Assembly (NCBI RefSeq): GCF_026786305.1
Contig: NZ_JAJAYI010000067.1
Coordinates: 1 to 64,000 of the forward strand
Source of the DNA: Cryobacterium sp.
GTDB taxonomy: Bacteria; Actinomycetota; Actinomycetes; Actinomycetales; Microbacteriaceae
Length of the DNA: 64,000 bases
Reading direction: 5' to 3'
In this document: positions 27,374 through 36,457 of the stretch, one piece after another
Position numbering within the stretch: the stretch's first letter is position 1
Layout: each line of letters starts with the position of its first letter
The notes under the pieces: model-generated
The model's database searches: none
What the model saw: the letters and a program-made list of their open reading frames with translations, nothing else
What the model was told of the DNA's origin: nothing
Position numbers and translations under genes: made by a program

Positions 27374-27865
27374 CTAGAACCAGGTCGACTCGCGGATTTC
27401 TTTCATCGCAGCGCGCCGGTTCTCCTTGTCGAGGCGGTCGATGTAGAGAAAACCGTCGAGATGATCGGTTTCGTGCTGCAGGGCCTGGGCCATGATGCCG
27501 GTGCCGGAGAGTTCGACCGGGTTGCCGTCGAGGTCGATGCCGGTGACCCGAGCGAAGGGGTAGCGCTTGGTCGGGTACCAGAGGCCCGGAACGGAGAGGC
27601 ATCCCTCATCGACGAGGTCGGGCTCGCCGGAGAGTTCCGCGACGGTGGGGTTGAGAATGTAGCCGATGACGCCGTCAACGTTGTAGCTGAACGCGCGCAG
27701 GTTCACCCCGATCTGCGAGGCGGCGACGCCGGCCCGGCCGGGCAGGCGCACGCTGTCGACCAGGTCCGAAACGAGGCCGCGTACCCGGACGTCGATCCCG
27801 GTGATGGGGTCGGAGGCGGTCTTCAGCACCGGATCTCCGAAGAGACGGATCTGGCGTTCGGGCAC
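27374..27865 (-). CDS. def: Peptide deformylase
   Basis: Metalloenzyme removing the formyl group from nascent protein N-termini. The 163-aa product contains the three active-site motifs, slightly diverged: GVAASQIGV (motif 1), EGCLSVPG (metal-binding cysteine) and QHETDHLDG (HExxH). I chose the GTG at 27865, which has GAGGAG 7 nt upstream and yields normal deformylase length; an open frame continues upstream but is not family-like. Confidence 0.95.
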   Translation of the reverse strand: MPERQIRLFGDPVLKTASDPITGIDVRVRGLVSDLVDSVRLPGRAGVAASQIGVNLRAFSYNVDGVIGYILNPTVAELSGEPDLVDEGCLSVPGLWYPTKRYPFARVTGIDLDGNPVELSGTGIMAQALQHETDHLDGFLYIDRLDKENRRAAMKEIRESTWF

Positions 27866-27923
27866 GGGGAGACTCCTCGGTCGGCGGGTGGTGAAAAGCG
27901 AGCCAGTAGGAACCGGCCGCAAG

Positions 27924-29261
27924 CTACAGGCTGCGGTCGGCGGGCAGCCCCTCCACGACGAGCTCGGCGAGCGTGCGTGCGGCCAGCCGGGTGATCGGTT
28001 TGAGGTCTTTATACGACACGACGCTGCCGGCAGCGAGCTGCGGGTCGTAGGGAATGCGCACGATTTCGCGCACCCGGGAGCGAAAGTGCGACTCGATCTC
28101 TTCGAGTCGAACCAGGTTGGTGCCCTGGGTTGCGGTGTTGAGCGCGACGATCGCGTTGCGCACGAGGTCGCCATAACCGTTCGCTTCAAGCCAGGTGAGC
28201 GTTTCTGACGCCAACCGGGCCTCGTCGACACTGCCGCCGGAGACGATCACGATGGAGTCGGCGCGTTGCAGGGTGGCCCGCATGACCGAGTGCACAATTC
28301 CGGTGCCGCAGTCGGTGAGCGCGATCGAGTAGTAGCGGGCGGCGAGGTCGGCGACGACGTTATAGTCGTTCTCATCGAACGCTTCGGAGAGCAGCGGGTC
28401 GGTGTCCGAGGCGAGAATGTCGAGGCGGGTTTCGTCACGGGAGACGAGCGAGGAGAAGTCGGTGAAGTTGCCGATCGAGGCAGCCCGGGAGACGACGTCG
28501 CGCACGGTCGAGCGGGTCTGCTTGCTGACGCGTTCGGAGAGGGTGCCGCGGTCGGGGTTGGCGTCGATGGCGATGATGCGATCGTCGCGGGCATCGGCCA
28601 GGGCCATGCCGAGCAGCGCTGTGACGGTGGTCTTGCCGACGCCGCCCTTGCGGGTGAGGATCGGCACGAACCGGGTACCGCCCTCGAACTGGCGGCGGAT
28701 GCGCTCGTCCATTTCCTTGTACGCCTGCACCTTGGTGGAGTCGCCCAGGTTGACCAGGTGCAGGGTGACCGCGTAGACGAATTCGGGCCAGACGCCCTGT
28801 GGCGCTTTGCGGGTCTTGCGGTTGACCGTGAGCAGGCGATCGGAGGTCAGCATGGCGGCCGACTCGGGCGCCGTGCTGTTGTCCGTGCGGATGCGTGCGC
28901 GCCGAACGGATGCTGCGGCATCCGTTCTCGACAGTGATTGCACGGCGGAGCCGGCACCGGCCGTCCGGGCCGGCGCGCGCGTGCTGATTTCGATCGTGTG
29001 GGTGGCCGGGGTCGACACGACGCGGGCGGTCGGGGTACTCGCGCTCGGGCGCCCGAGCGCCGCAACGGCGCGGCGCGGCGCGGCGGGCACGACGATCGGC
29101 ACGCTCAGGCTCTCGGGCAGGGCCGCCGCGAGGTTGTCGATCGTGTGCGGCGGCAGCTCACTGTGGTAGTCGTCACCGCGGTACTCGTCGCTGGTCCGCT
29201 TGGCGGCGGCAGATACCGGGCGCGCGGACGCGCCCTGGTCGTCACTACGTTTGTCTGGCAC
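27924..29261 (-). CDS. MinD/ParA-like ATPase with long disordered N-terminus
   Basis: 445-aa P-loop ATPase of the SIMIBI (MinD/ParA) group. The first ~180 residues are low-complexity (Ser/Ala/Thr/Arg-rich) and likely disordered. The ATPase domain has a deviant Walker A ([16 protein letters not shown]), a switch I region with [16 protein letters not shown], and the [15 protein letters not shown] segment. No membrane-targeting amphipathic helix is obvious at the C-terminus. Its partner and cargo are unknown; candidates are cell-pole, division-site or secretion-system positioning. It lies between def and pyc. GTG start with GAGG upstream. Confidence 0.8.
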   Translation of the reverse strand: MPDKRSDDQGASARPVSAAAKRTSDEYRGDDYHSELPPHTIDNLAAALPESLSVPIVVPAAPRRAVAALGRPSASTPTARVVSTPATHTIEISTRAPARTAGAGSAVQSLSRTDAAASVRRARIRTDNSTAPESAAMLTSDRLLTVNRKTRKAPQGVWPEFVYAVTLHLVNLGDSTKVQAYKEMDERIRRQFEGGTRFVPILTRKGGVGKTTVTALLGMALADARDDRIIAIDANPDRGTLSERVSKQTRSTVRDVVSRAASIGNFTDFSSLVSRDETRLDILASDTDPLLSEAFDENDYNVVADLAARYYSIALTDCGTGIVHSVMRATLQRADSIVIVSGGSVDEARLASETLTWLEANGYGDLVRNAIVALNTATQGTNLVRLEEIESHFRSRVREIVRIPYDPQLAAGSVVSYKDLKPITRLAARTLAELVVEGLPADRSL

Positions 29262-29296
29262 AGGACATCCTCAACTGGTCGATAACGGCACTCATC

Positions 29297-32200
29297 TTAG
29301 CGTGGACGCACCACCACCAGCAGATCGCCCGCATCGACCTGCTGGGTGAACGGAATGGCTACGCGGTCGATCGTTCCAGCGATCGGCGAGGTGATTGCCG
29401 CTTCCATTTTCATGGCTTCGATCGAGGCGACGCTTTGGCCGGCATCGACCTGGGCGCCTTCCTCCACCTGCAGGGTGACCACGCCGGAGAACGGAGCCGC
29501 GATCTGGCCGGGCTGGTTGGCATCCGCTTTCTCAGCGATTTTGGTCTGCACGGTGATGCTCGTGTCGCGCACGAACACGGGACGCAGCTGGCCATTGAGG
29601 ATGGTCATGACGGTGCGCATGCCCTTGTCGTCGGCTTCACCGATCGCTTCGAGGCCCACGTAGAGCCGCACACCCTTGGCGATTTCGACGGCGTGTTCCT
29701 GGCCCTGCTGCAAGCCATAGAGATAATCGACGGTGTCAATGACCGACAGGTCACCGTAGTTCTCCTTGACCTGTTCGAACTGGCGGGTGGGCGCCGGGAA
29801 CAGCAGCTGGTTGAGCATGGCGCGACGTTCGGCGCTCGTGGCGCCCAGCGCGGTGCGCTCCCCCGCGGTGATTTCGGTAACGCCGATGCGCACGGTGCGT
29901 CCCGCGAGCACCTTGGTACGGAACGGCTCTGGCCAGCCGCCGGGCAGGTTGCCGAGCTCTCCGGCCATGAAGCCGATGACCGAATCGGGTACGTCGTACT
30001 TGTCGGGGTTCTGCTCAAAGTCGGCCGGGTCGGCTTTCACCGCGGCGAGGTAGAGGGCGAGGTCGCCGACAACCTTCGACGAGGGGGTCACCTTGGGCAC
30101 CCGGCCGAGAATCTTGTTCGCCGCGGTGTACATGTCTTCGATGAGTTCGAAGTGGTCGGCCAGGCCGAGCGCGACGGCCTGGGTGCGCAGGTTGGACAGC
30201 TGGCCGCCCGGAATCTCGTGCGAATACACCCGACCGGTCGGTGCGGACAGTCCCGATTCGAACGGGGTGTAGAGGATGCGCACGGCCTCCCAGTAGGGCT
30301 CGAGGTCGGTCGTGGCCTTAAGCGAAATGCCCGTGTCCCGCTCGGTGTGGGCGAGGGCGGCCACGAGAGAGGATGCTGACGGCTGGCTGGTCGTGCCGGC
30401 CATCGGAGCGGAGGCCACGTCGACAGCGTCGGCGCCGGCGCGCGCGGCGGCGAGCAGCGTGGCGAGTTGGCCGCCCGGGGTGTCGTGGGTGTGCACGTGC
30501 ACGGGCAGGTCGAAACGTTCCCGGAACGCGCCCACAAGCCTCTCGGCGGCACTCGGGCGGAGCAGCCCGGCCATATCCTTGATGCCGATGACGTGGGCGC
30601 CGCTCGCGACGATCTGGTCGGCGAGGCGCAGGTAGTAGTCGAGGGTGTAGAGGTTCTCGGCCGGGTCGAGCAGGTCGCCGGTGTAGCAGACGGCGACCTC
30701 GGCCAGGGCGGTGCCGGTGTTCAGCACCGCGTCGATGGCGGGGCGCATCTGCGACACGTCGTTGAGGGCGTCGAAGATACGAAAGATATCCACGCCGGTG
30801 TCGGTCGCCTCGCGCACGAACGCGTCGGTCACCTCGGTCGGGTACGGGGTGTAGCCGACGGTGTTGCGGCCGCGCAGCAGCATCTGCAGGTTGATGTTCG
30901 GCAGGGCTTCACGCAGCGCGGCGAGGCGATCCCACGGGTCTTCGCCGAGGAAACGCAGTGCCACGTCGTAGGTCGCGCCGCCCCAGGCCTCGACCGAGAG
31001 CAGCTGCGGCGTCAGCCGGGCCACGTACGGTGCCACGGCGACGAGGTCTTTGGTGCGCACCCGGGTAGCGAGCAGCGACTGGTGGGCGTCGCGGAAGGTC
31101 GTGTCGGTCACGGCCAGCGCGATCTGGCCGCGGAGGTCGGCGGCGAACCGGGTGGGGCCGAGCAACTGCAGCTTCTGGCGGGAGCCATCGGGCGCCGGCT
31201 GGGTAATGTCGAGCTGCGGCAACTTGTCGCGTGGGTGCACCGTGGTCGGCGGCACGCCGTTGGGCTGGTTGACGGTGACCTCGGCGAGCCACGTGAGAAT
31301 CTTCGTGCCACGGTCTTTGGATTCACGGCCGCGCAGCAGCTCCGGTCGTTCGTCGATGAACGAGGTGCTCAGGTCGCCGGCCGCAAAGTCAGGGTCGTCG
31401 AGCACGGCCTGCAAAAATGAGATATTGGTGGAGACGCCGCGGATACGGAACTCGGCCAGCGCCCGCTTGGACCGCACGACCGCGGCTGCATAGTCGCGGC
31501 CTCGGCAGGTGAGCTTGGCGAGCATCGAGTCGAAGTGCGGACTGATCTGCGCGCCCGGGTTGATCGTGCCACCATCCAAACGAATGCCGGCGCCACCGGG
31601 AGAACGATAGGTGGTGATCTTGCCGGTGTCGGGCCGGAACCCGGCCGCGGGGTCTTCGGTCGTGATGCGGCACTGCAGGGCGGCACCGCGCAGGCGGATC
31701 TCACCCTGAGTCAGGCCGATCTGTTCAAGGGTCTCCCCGGCCGCGATGCGAATCTGTGCCTGCACGAGGTCGACGTCGGTGACTTCCTCGGTCACGGTGT
31801 GTTCGACCTGAATGCGCGGGTTCATCTCGATGAACACGTGCTGCCCCGCGCGTTCGCCGACCGTGTCGAGCAGGAACTCGACGGTGCCCGCATTGACATA
31901 GCCGATCGACCGGGCGAACTTAATGGCGTCGGCGTAGAGCTGCACCCGGATCTCGTCGCTCAGGTTCGGCGCCGGGGCGATCTCAATGACCTTCTGGTGC
32001 CGACGCTGCACCGAGCAGTCGCGCTCGAACAGGTGCACCGTTTCGCCGGAGGCATCGGCCAGAATCTGCACCTCGATGTGCCGGGGGCGCAGCACCGCCG
32101 CCTCGAGAAACATCGTCGGGTCGCCAAAGGCGCTGTTCGCCTCGCGCATGGCCTCCTCGAGCGCCCCGCGCAACTCGCTTTTCTTGGAGACGCGACGCAT

Positions 32201-32701
32201 GCCGCGCCCGCCCCCGCCGGCGACGGCCTTGGCGAAGATGGGAAAACCGATTTCGTCAGCCTGGCTGATCAACAGTTCGACATCGGTCGACGGCTGAGTC
32301 GACGTCAACACCGGAACGCCAGCCGCGATGGCGTGTTCCTTCGCCGTGACCTTGTTGCCGGCCATTTCGAGCACGCCGGCGCCCGGGCCGATGAACGTGA
32401 TGCCGGCCGCGGCGGCTGCATCGGCCAGTTCCGGGTTTTCCGACAGAAAACCGTAGCCGGGGTAAATGGCGTCGGCACCACATTCCTTGGCCACCCGAAT
32501 GATTTCACTCACATCCAGGTACGCCCGAACCGGATGCCCCACCTCACCGATCTGGTACGCCTCGTCGGCTTTCAGACGGTGTAAAGAGTTGCGATCCTCG
32601 AACGGAAACACCGCTACTGTCTTGGCTCCGAGCTCGTAAGCCGCCCGCATGGCGCGGATCGCGATCTCGCCGCGGTTGGCAACAAGGATTTTTTCAAACA
32701 T
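29297..32701 (-). CDS. pyc: Pyruvate carboxylase
   Basis: Biotin enzyme that carboxylates pyruvate to oxaloacetate (anaplerosis). The 1134-aa protein has the full single-chain arrangement. A biotin carboxylase domain comes first (starts MFEKILVANRGEIAIRAMRAA, with GGGGRGMRRV and EMNPRIQVEHTVTE). The carboxyltransferase domain follows (DTTFRDAHQSLLATR, HTHDTPGGQ), and the C-terminal biotinyl domain has the modified lysine in IEAMKMEAAI. ATG at 32701 follows GAAAGG with ideal spacing; an in-frame GTG ten codons earlier is unlikely. Divergent from parA. Confidence 0.97.
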   Translation of the reverse strand: MFEKILVANRGEIAIRAMRAAYELGAKTVAVFPFEDRNSLHRLKADEAYQIGEVGHPVRAYLDVSEIIRVAKECGADAIYPGYGFLSENPELADAAAAAGITFIGPGAGVLEMAGNKVTAKEHAIAAGVPVLTSTQPSTDVELLISQADEIGFPIFAKAVAGGGGRGMRRVSKKSELRGALEEAMREANSAFGDPTMFLEAAVLRPRHIEVQILADASGETVHLFERDCSVQRRHQKVIEIAPAPNLSDEIRVQLYADAIKFARSIGYVNAGTVEFLLDTVGERAGQHVFIEMNPRIQVEHTVTEEVTDVDLVQAQIRIAAGETLEQIGLTQGEIRLRGAALQCRITTEDPAAGFRPDTGKITTYRSPGGAGIRLDGGTINPGAQISPHFDSMLAKLTCRGRDYAAAVVRSKRALAEFRIRGVSTNISFLQAVLDDPDFAAGDLSTSFIDERPELLRGRESKDRGTKILTWLAEVTVNQPNGVPPTTVHPRDKLPQLDITQPAPDGSRQKLQLLGPTRFAADLRGQIALAVTDTTFRDAHQSLLATRVRTKDLVAVAPYVARLTPQLLSVEAWGGATYDVALRFLGEDPWDRLAALREALPNINLQMLLRGRNTVGYTPYPTEVTDAFVREATDTGVDIFRIFDALNDVSQMRPAIDAVLNTGTALAEVAVCYTGDLLDPAENLYTLDYYLRLADQIVASGAHVIGIKDMAGLLRPSAAERLVGAFRERFDLPVHVHTHDTPGGQLATLLAAARAGADAVDVASAPMAGTTSQPSASSLVAALAHTERDTGISLKATTDLEPYWEAVRILYTPFESGLSAPTGRVYSHEIPGGQLSNLRTQAVALGLADHFELIEDMYTAANKILGRVPKVTPSSKVVGDLALYLAAVKADPADFEQNPDKYDVPDSVIGFMAGELGNLPGGWPEPFRTKVLAGRTVRIGVTEITAGERTALGATSAERRAMLNQLLFPAPTRQFEQVKENYGDLSVIDTVDYLYGLQQGQEHAVEIAKGVRLYVGLEAIGEADDKGMRTVMTILNGQLRPVFVRDTSITVQTKIAEKADANQPGQIAAPFSGVVTLQVEEGAQVDAGQSVASIEAMKMEAAITSPIAGTIDRVAIPFTQQVDAGDLLVVVRPR

Positions 32702-32765
32702 GCAGGCCTTTCGAGGGCGTACGTGGCGCACAGCTAACGGTTAGGTTCTCTAACACTAGTGAAGG

Positions 32766-32771
32766 TAACGT
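32766..32771 (+). promoter_or_regulatory. Candidate -10 element upstream of parA (leaderless)
   Basis: TAACGT lies 8 nt before the ATG at 32780, and no ribosome-binding sequence is at the normal distance. The fit is looser than the 6-nt cases elsewhere in the window. Confidence 0.4.
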
Positions 32772-32779
32772 TGCTACTC

Positions 32780-33592
32780 ATGCACGTACTCAGCGTAAGT
32801 TCCCTTAAGGGTGGCGTCGGCAAGACCACGGTGACCCTTGGTCTGGCTTCTGCTGCCTTCGCCCGTGGCGTGCGAACACTGGTTGTGGATCTTGATCCGC
32901 AGTCCGATGTGTCCACCGGCATGGATATTCAGGTAGCCGGTCACCTCAATGTTGCCGATGTTCTCGGTTCGCCCAAAGAAAAGACCGTTCGCGCGGCTAT
33001 CGCCCCGAGTGGGTGGACCCGTAATCGCCCCGGCACGATCGACGTCATGATCGGCAGCCCGTCGGCGATCAACTTTGACGGCCCGCACCCGAGCATCCGC
33101 GATATCTGGAAACTCGAGGAAGCGCTCTCGACGATTGAAAAAGACTACGAGCTCGTGCTCATCGACTGTGCCCCCTCGCTCAACGCCCTCACGCGCACCG
33201 CGTGGGCCGCGAGCGACCGGGTAGCCGTCGTCACCGAGCCCGGACTGTTCTCGGTCGCTGCCGCCGATCGTGCCCTGCGCGCGATCGAAGAAATTCGTCG
33301 TGGCCTGAGCCCTCGCTTGCAGCCGCTCGGTATTATCGTGAATCGGTCCCGAACGGCTTCGCTGGAGCATCAGTTCCGCATCAAAGAATTGCGTGACATG
33401 TTCGGTCCCCTCGTGCTCAGCCCCCAGCTTCCCGAGCGCACCTCACTGCAGCAGGCACAGGGCGCCGCAAAGCCCCTGCACATCTGGCCCGGCGACAGTG
33501 CGCTCGAAATGGCGGGATACTTTGATCAGCTGCTGGAACGGGTGCTGCGAACGGCGCGCATCGGAGAGTATGCCGAGACGCCCGCTCGCTAG
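32780..33592 (+). CDS. ParA-family ATPase
   Basis: 270-aa ParA/Soj-like ATPase. It has a deviant Walker A in [15 protein letters not shown], the DLDPQSDVSTG switch region and a Walker B-like LVLIDCAPSL. A C-terminal segment RLQPLGIIVNRSRTASLEH is followed by the region typical of this actinobacterial group. No parB or parS-like neighbour is visible, so it is not obviously the chromosomal ParAB system; related proteins position other cargoes. I chose the ATG at 32780 (MHVLSV) over the GTG at 32759 because relatives begin there and it matches a leaderless promoter. Convergent with the MerR gene. Confidence 0.88.
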   Translation: MHVLSVSSLKGGVGKTTVTLGLASAAFARGVRTLVVDLDPQSDVSTGMDIQVAGHLNVADVLGSPKEKTVRAAIAPSGWTRNRPGTIDVMIGSPSAINFDGPHPSIRDIWKLEEALSTIEKDYELVLIDCAPSLNALTRTAWAASDRVAVVTEPGLFSVAAADRALRAIEEIRRGLSPRLQPLGIIVNRSRTASLEHQFRIKELRDMFGPLVLSPQLPERTSLQQAQGAAKPLHIWPGDSALEMAGYFDQLLERVLRTARIGEYAETPAR

Positions 33593-33607
33593 TCCTGATC
33601 TGCGCTA

Positions 33608-33638
33608 GCGGCACGCGACTTGCGGCACGCGGCACGCG
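33608..33638. repeat. Three GCGGCACGCG words in the parA/merR gap
   Basis: The 10-mer occurs at 33608-33617, 33622-33631 and 33629-33638 (the last two overlap) within the 47-bp gap between convergent stop codons. No terminator hairpin with a T-run is evident here. Confidence 0.5.
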
Positions 33639-33639
33639 G

Positions 33640-34191
33640 CTAGGAGATTTTGCGGGAGGTTCTCCGGGCGGCTAGCTCGTCGGTGGGGTCGATCGCCTGC
33701 CTGTCGAGTTCGACCAGGCTGGTTTCGACCTCGCGCAGGACCTTGCCCACGGCAATGCCGAAGACGCCCTGGCCGCGGCTGACCAGGTCGATGACCTCGT
33801 CGTTCGAAGTGCACAGGTAGACACTCGCACCATCGCTCATGAGCGTGGTCTGGGCGAGGTCACTGATGCCCGATTCGCGCAGCTGATTGACGGCTGTGCG
33901 AATCTGCTGCAAGGAAATGCCGGTGTCCAGCAGGCGCTTGACGAGCTTGAGCACGAGGATGTCACGAAAGCCATAGAGTCGCTGCGAGCCGGAACCGGCC
34001 GCGCTCCGCACGGTGGGTTCCACGAGCCCGGTGCGGGCCCAGTAATCGAGCTGTCGGTAGCTGATGCCGGCGGCACGCGCGGCGACAGCACCGCGGTAGC
34101 CGCAGTTTTCATCATGCTCGGGCATGCCATCGGTGAACAGCAGTCCTAACGAGTAGCGCGAAGCGTCAGCGTCAGGCTTGAGCTCACTCAT
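33640..34191 (-). CDS. MerR-family regulator (Rv1830-like)
   Basis: 183-aa DNA-binding protein with an N-terminal MerR winged helix (GYRGAVAARAAGISYRQLDYW, then RLYGFRDILVLKLVKRLLDTG). The effector/dimer part (VYLCTSNDEVIDLVSRGQGVFGI) lacks the cysteine cluster of metal sensors. It resembles the second MerR protein of the mycobacterial garA-Rv1828-Rv1830 locus. A GTGGAT-N6-ATCCAC dyad lies 123-140 nt upstream. ATG preceded by GAGAGG. The effector is unknown. Confidence 0.87.
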   Translation of the reverse strand: MSELKPDADASRYSLGLLFTDGMPEHDENCGYRGAVAARAAGISYRQLDYWARTGLVEPTVRSAAGSGSQRLYGFRDILVLKLVKRLLDTGISLQQIRTAVNQLRESGISDLAQTTLMSDGASVYLCTSNDEVIDLVSRGQGVFGIAVGKVLREVETSLVELDRQAIDPTDELAARRTSRKIS

Positions 34192-34313
34192 ATGGGTTGC
34201 CTCTCGAGGGTTACGTCGTGCGCTGACTGGCAGCTGCTGTGAGGCGAGCGTCAGTCACTGTGGTGCGGAACTGAACCGGTGCGGTGGTGCTGGTGGTGCG
34301 GAGTCGTGCTGCT

Positions 34314-34331
34314 GTGGATCACTGTATCCAC
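34314..34331 (-). promoter_or_regulatory. Perfect 6-6-6 dyad upstream of the MerR gene
   Basis: GTGGAT-CACTGT-ATCCAC in the 279-bp gap between ftsR and the downstream MerR gene. On the minus strand the arm and spacer also form GATACAGT, which contains a TAnnnT (-10-like) hexamer. MerR proteins bind dyads placed in the promoter spacer, so autoregulation is plausible. The remainder of the gap shows no convincing gene. Confidence 0.45.
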
Positions 34332-34470
34332 GGTATCGAGGTAGAACCCTTGCAGCCCTGACATTCGTGCGACTGGTTTGGCGTGTCGGTCATCCGCCGC
34401 CAACGCGGCCGAGGAAGACCCAGCGCGACCCACGACCGCACGTCACTCTGCGCCTGAGTCAGTCTACGAC

Positions 34471-35205
34471 CTACTTGGTCAGTCGGCCCAGTGCGGAACG
34501 GATCAGGCTGCCTCGAATGACCTCAAGCTGCCCGGCGATTTCGACGGCCATTTCGGCCGCCTTGGCCCGGCTGGAGGCGTCTTTGCGTCGCGCGAGCGGC
34601 ACGAGGGCACTCTCAATCAGTCCGAGTTCGCGTTCGGCGGCGCCGCGAAAGCCCCGAAGGTGTCGCGGCTCGATGCCGCTGCGTTGCAGCTCCACCAGGG
34701 CACGCAGCACGTGCAGCGCGCCGTCGCCGTAGTGGTCGGCGGGAAGAATGATCGACGCGGAGACGGCGTCGTGCAGCAGGGTGGCGGAGGCTCCGGCTTC
34801 ACGCAATAGGTCCTCGCGGGTGAGGCGGCGTACGGTACCGAGCATCGACGGCCCGGGGGTGATTCCGCCCGGCAGCACCGGCGACAGTCCGGCATCCAGA
34901 TCGTCCAGATACGAGCGGATGACTTTCAACGGCAGGTAGTGATCACGCTGCATCGACAGAATCAGCCGTAGACGGTCGACGTCACTGCTGCAGAACTTGC
35001 GATAGCCGGATTCGGTGCGGGCCGGGGAGACCAGCCCCTGTTCCTCGAGAAAGCGCAGCTTCGACGGGGTCAGATCGGTGAATTCCGGAGTGAGGCGCGC
35101 GAGAACCTGGCCGATGCTCAGCAGCGGCGCTGATCCCGGAGCGTGCGCTTTCGCCACCGACACGGACACAGACATGGACCGGGCTTGGGCGGCGTTTACT
35201 GCCAC
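34471..35205 (-). CDS. ftsR: MerR-family regulator FtsR-like (Rv1828 homologue)
   Basis: 244-aa regulator whose N-terminal MerR-like helix-turn-helix (LSIGQVLARLTPEFTDLTPSKLRFLEEQGL, with SGYRKFCSSDVDRLRLIL) matches the FtsR/Rv1828 group. The rest is a long helical C-terminal domain. In Corynebacterium glutamicum FtsR activates ftsZ, and it is encoded next to the FHA protein OdhI, exactly as here (garA upstream). The GTG start overlaps the garA stop by one base (TAGTG); an ATG ten codons in is an alternative. Functional transfer is by homology and synteny. Confidence 0.85.
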   Translation of the reverse strand: MAVNAAQARSMSVSVSVAKAHAPGSAPLLSIGQVLARLTPEFTDLTPSKLRFLEEQGLVSPARTESGYRKFCSSDVDRLRLILSMQRDHYLPLKVIRSYLDDLDAGLSPVLPGGITPGPSMLGTVRRLTREDLLREAGASATLLHDAVSASIILPADHYGDGALHVLRALVELQRSGIEPRHLRGFRGAAERELGLIESALVPLARRKDASSRAKAAEMAVEIAGQLEVIRGSLIRSALGRLTK

Positions 35206-35819
35206 TACTCGCTCGCCGCGCGGGCGAGGTCGAGGCGGGAGGCGTAGAAGGTGAGGCGGAACTTGCCGACCTGCACCTCGGCTCCGTCGGTCAGCGCCGC
35301 CGTTTCGATGCGCTCACCATCGAAGTAGGTACCGTTGAGCGAGCCGAGATCTTTGACCGCGAATGAGGTGCCCGTGCGCAAGAACTCGGCGTGACGTCGG
35401 GACACGGTGACGTCGTCGAGAAAGATGTCGGCGTTCGGGTGGCGACCGACGCTCGTGAGATCGGCGTCGAGCAGAAAACGCGCTCCGGCATTGGGTCCGC
35501 GGCGAACGACCATGAGGGCTGAACCGGAGGGCAAAGCCGTGATGTACTCCTGCTCCTCCGCAGTCACTTTCGAGTCGATCGACGCGATCTGTGCGGCAAA
35601 CTCCTCACTGAAGTTCATCGTCGTATCGGTGCTGAGCATATCGTGCACCGTCGTCGATTCGCCGGGCGTCTCGTCACGGGACGGGACAGGGGTGGACGAT
35701 GCTGGGGTGGACTGCGCCTTGTTGGGCATTGCTTCGCCTGTCGTCGGGTTCTCGGGCTGATCTGCGGGCACGGGATCGTTTTGTTTCTCGGAATTGTTCT
35801 TGCCGGGTAGATCGACCAT
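35205..35819 (-). CDS. garA: FHA-domain regulator GarA/OdhI
   Basis: Phosphoprotein that inhibits 2-oxoglutarate dehydrogenase and redirects carbon to glutamate when unphosphorylated. The 204-aa product starts at an ATG with a strong AGGAGG site. It has a disordered N-terminus of about 60 residues longer than in mycobacteria. The kinase-target motif reads TDTTMNF (residues 64-70), the equivalent of the TETTS phospho-threonine site. A C-terminal FHA domain follows (SVGRHPNADIFLDD, VSRRHAEF, LNGTYFDGERI). A PASTA kinase that might phosphorylate it is encoded at 19785. Confidence 0.92.
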   Translation of the reverse strand: MVDLPGKNNSEKQNDPVPADQPENPTTGEAMPNKAQSTPASSTPVPSRDETPGESTTVHDMLSTDTTMNFSEEFAAQIASIDSKVTAEEQEYITALPSGSALMVVRRGPNAGARFLLDADLTSVGRHPNADIFLDDVTVSRRHAEFLRTGTSFAVKDLGSLNGTYFDGERIETAALTDGAEVQVGKFRLTFYASRLDLARAASE

Positions 35820-35829
35820 CGTGCACCTC

Positions 35830-36447
35830 CTATCGCTCCAGCGTATCGGAAGATATCCCTCCAAAGACCCTCGGCAGTCGAATCACTCGCACCGTTTCAA
35901 TCGCATAGATGATGCCCGCCCACCAGTACAGGAAAGCACCCCAGATGGCGAAGGCCCACCCCACCGGCTGTGACCACCATTCCAGCTGGGGAAAGGCCTG
36001 CCCGAGCATGATCATCGGCAGGGCGTAGAACAGGCAGAAGGTGGCCACCTTGCCCAATTGGTGCACCGGCAGCGGGCCGAAACCGAAGTTAGCGAGGATG
36101 ATTCCGAGGGCCAGTAGAAAGATGTCGCGACCCACCACGACCAACACAATCCACCATGGCACGAGGTCACGCCAGGCGAGCCCGAGCAGCGCGGCAAAGA
36201 TATAGAGGCGATCGGCGGCCGGATCCAGCAGCTGACCGAGCCGGGTGATCTGGTTCCAGCGGCGGGCGAGAAATCCGTCGAGCCAGTCGGTGAAACTGGA
36301 GATGCTGAGCACGACGAGGGCCCAGGCATCCTCTCCCTGCGCGAGGAGTACCAGAAATACCGGCACCAGCAGCAGGCGCAGAAAGCTCAGCACGTTGGGC
36401 AGGGTCAAGACCCGATCGCTGACCACCCCGTTCGCTGCCCCTGTCAC
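35830..36447 (-). CDS. CDP-alcohol phosphatidyltransferase (PgsA-type)
   Basis: Integral membrane enzyme of the CDP-alcohol phosphatidyltransferase family, transferring a phosphatidyl group from CDP-diacylglycerol. The signature D-x2-DG-x2-AR-x8-G-x3-D-x3-D is intact (DWLDGFLARRWNQITRLGQL then LDPAADR). About five to six membrane helices. It sits upstream of garA, matching pgsA2 (Rv1822) synteny; whether it makes phosphatidylglycerol phosphate or another lipid is not resolvable. GTG at 36447 is chosen by proximity to the NUDIX stop; a GTG eight codons in is also plausible. Confidence 0.87.
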   Translation of the reverse strand: MTGAANGVVSDRVLTLPNVLSFLRLLLVPVFLVLLAQGEDAWALVVLSISSFTDWLDGFLARRWNQITRLGQLLDPAADRLYIFAALLGLAWRDLVPWWIVLVVVGRDIFLLALGIILANFGFGPLPVHQLGKVATFCLFYALPMIMLGQAFPQLEWWSQPVGWAFAIWGAFLYWWAGIIYAIETVRVIRLPRVFGGISSDTLER

Positions 36448-36457
36448 AGGTGTGAGT

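Noticed and set aside
27866..28231. N-terminal extension of peptide deformylase
   Set aside because: It would overlap the MinD-like gene in another frame, and the extra residues are not deformylase-like; GTG 27865 has GAGGAG upstream.
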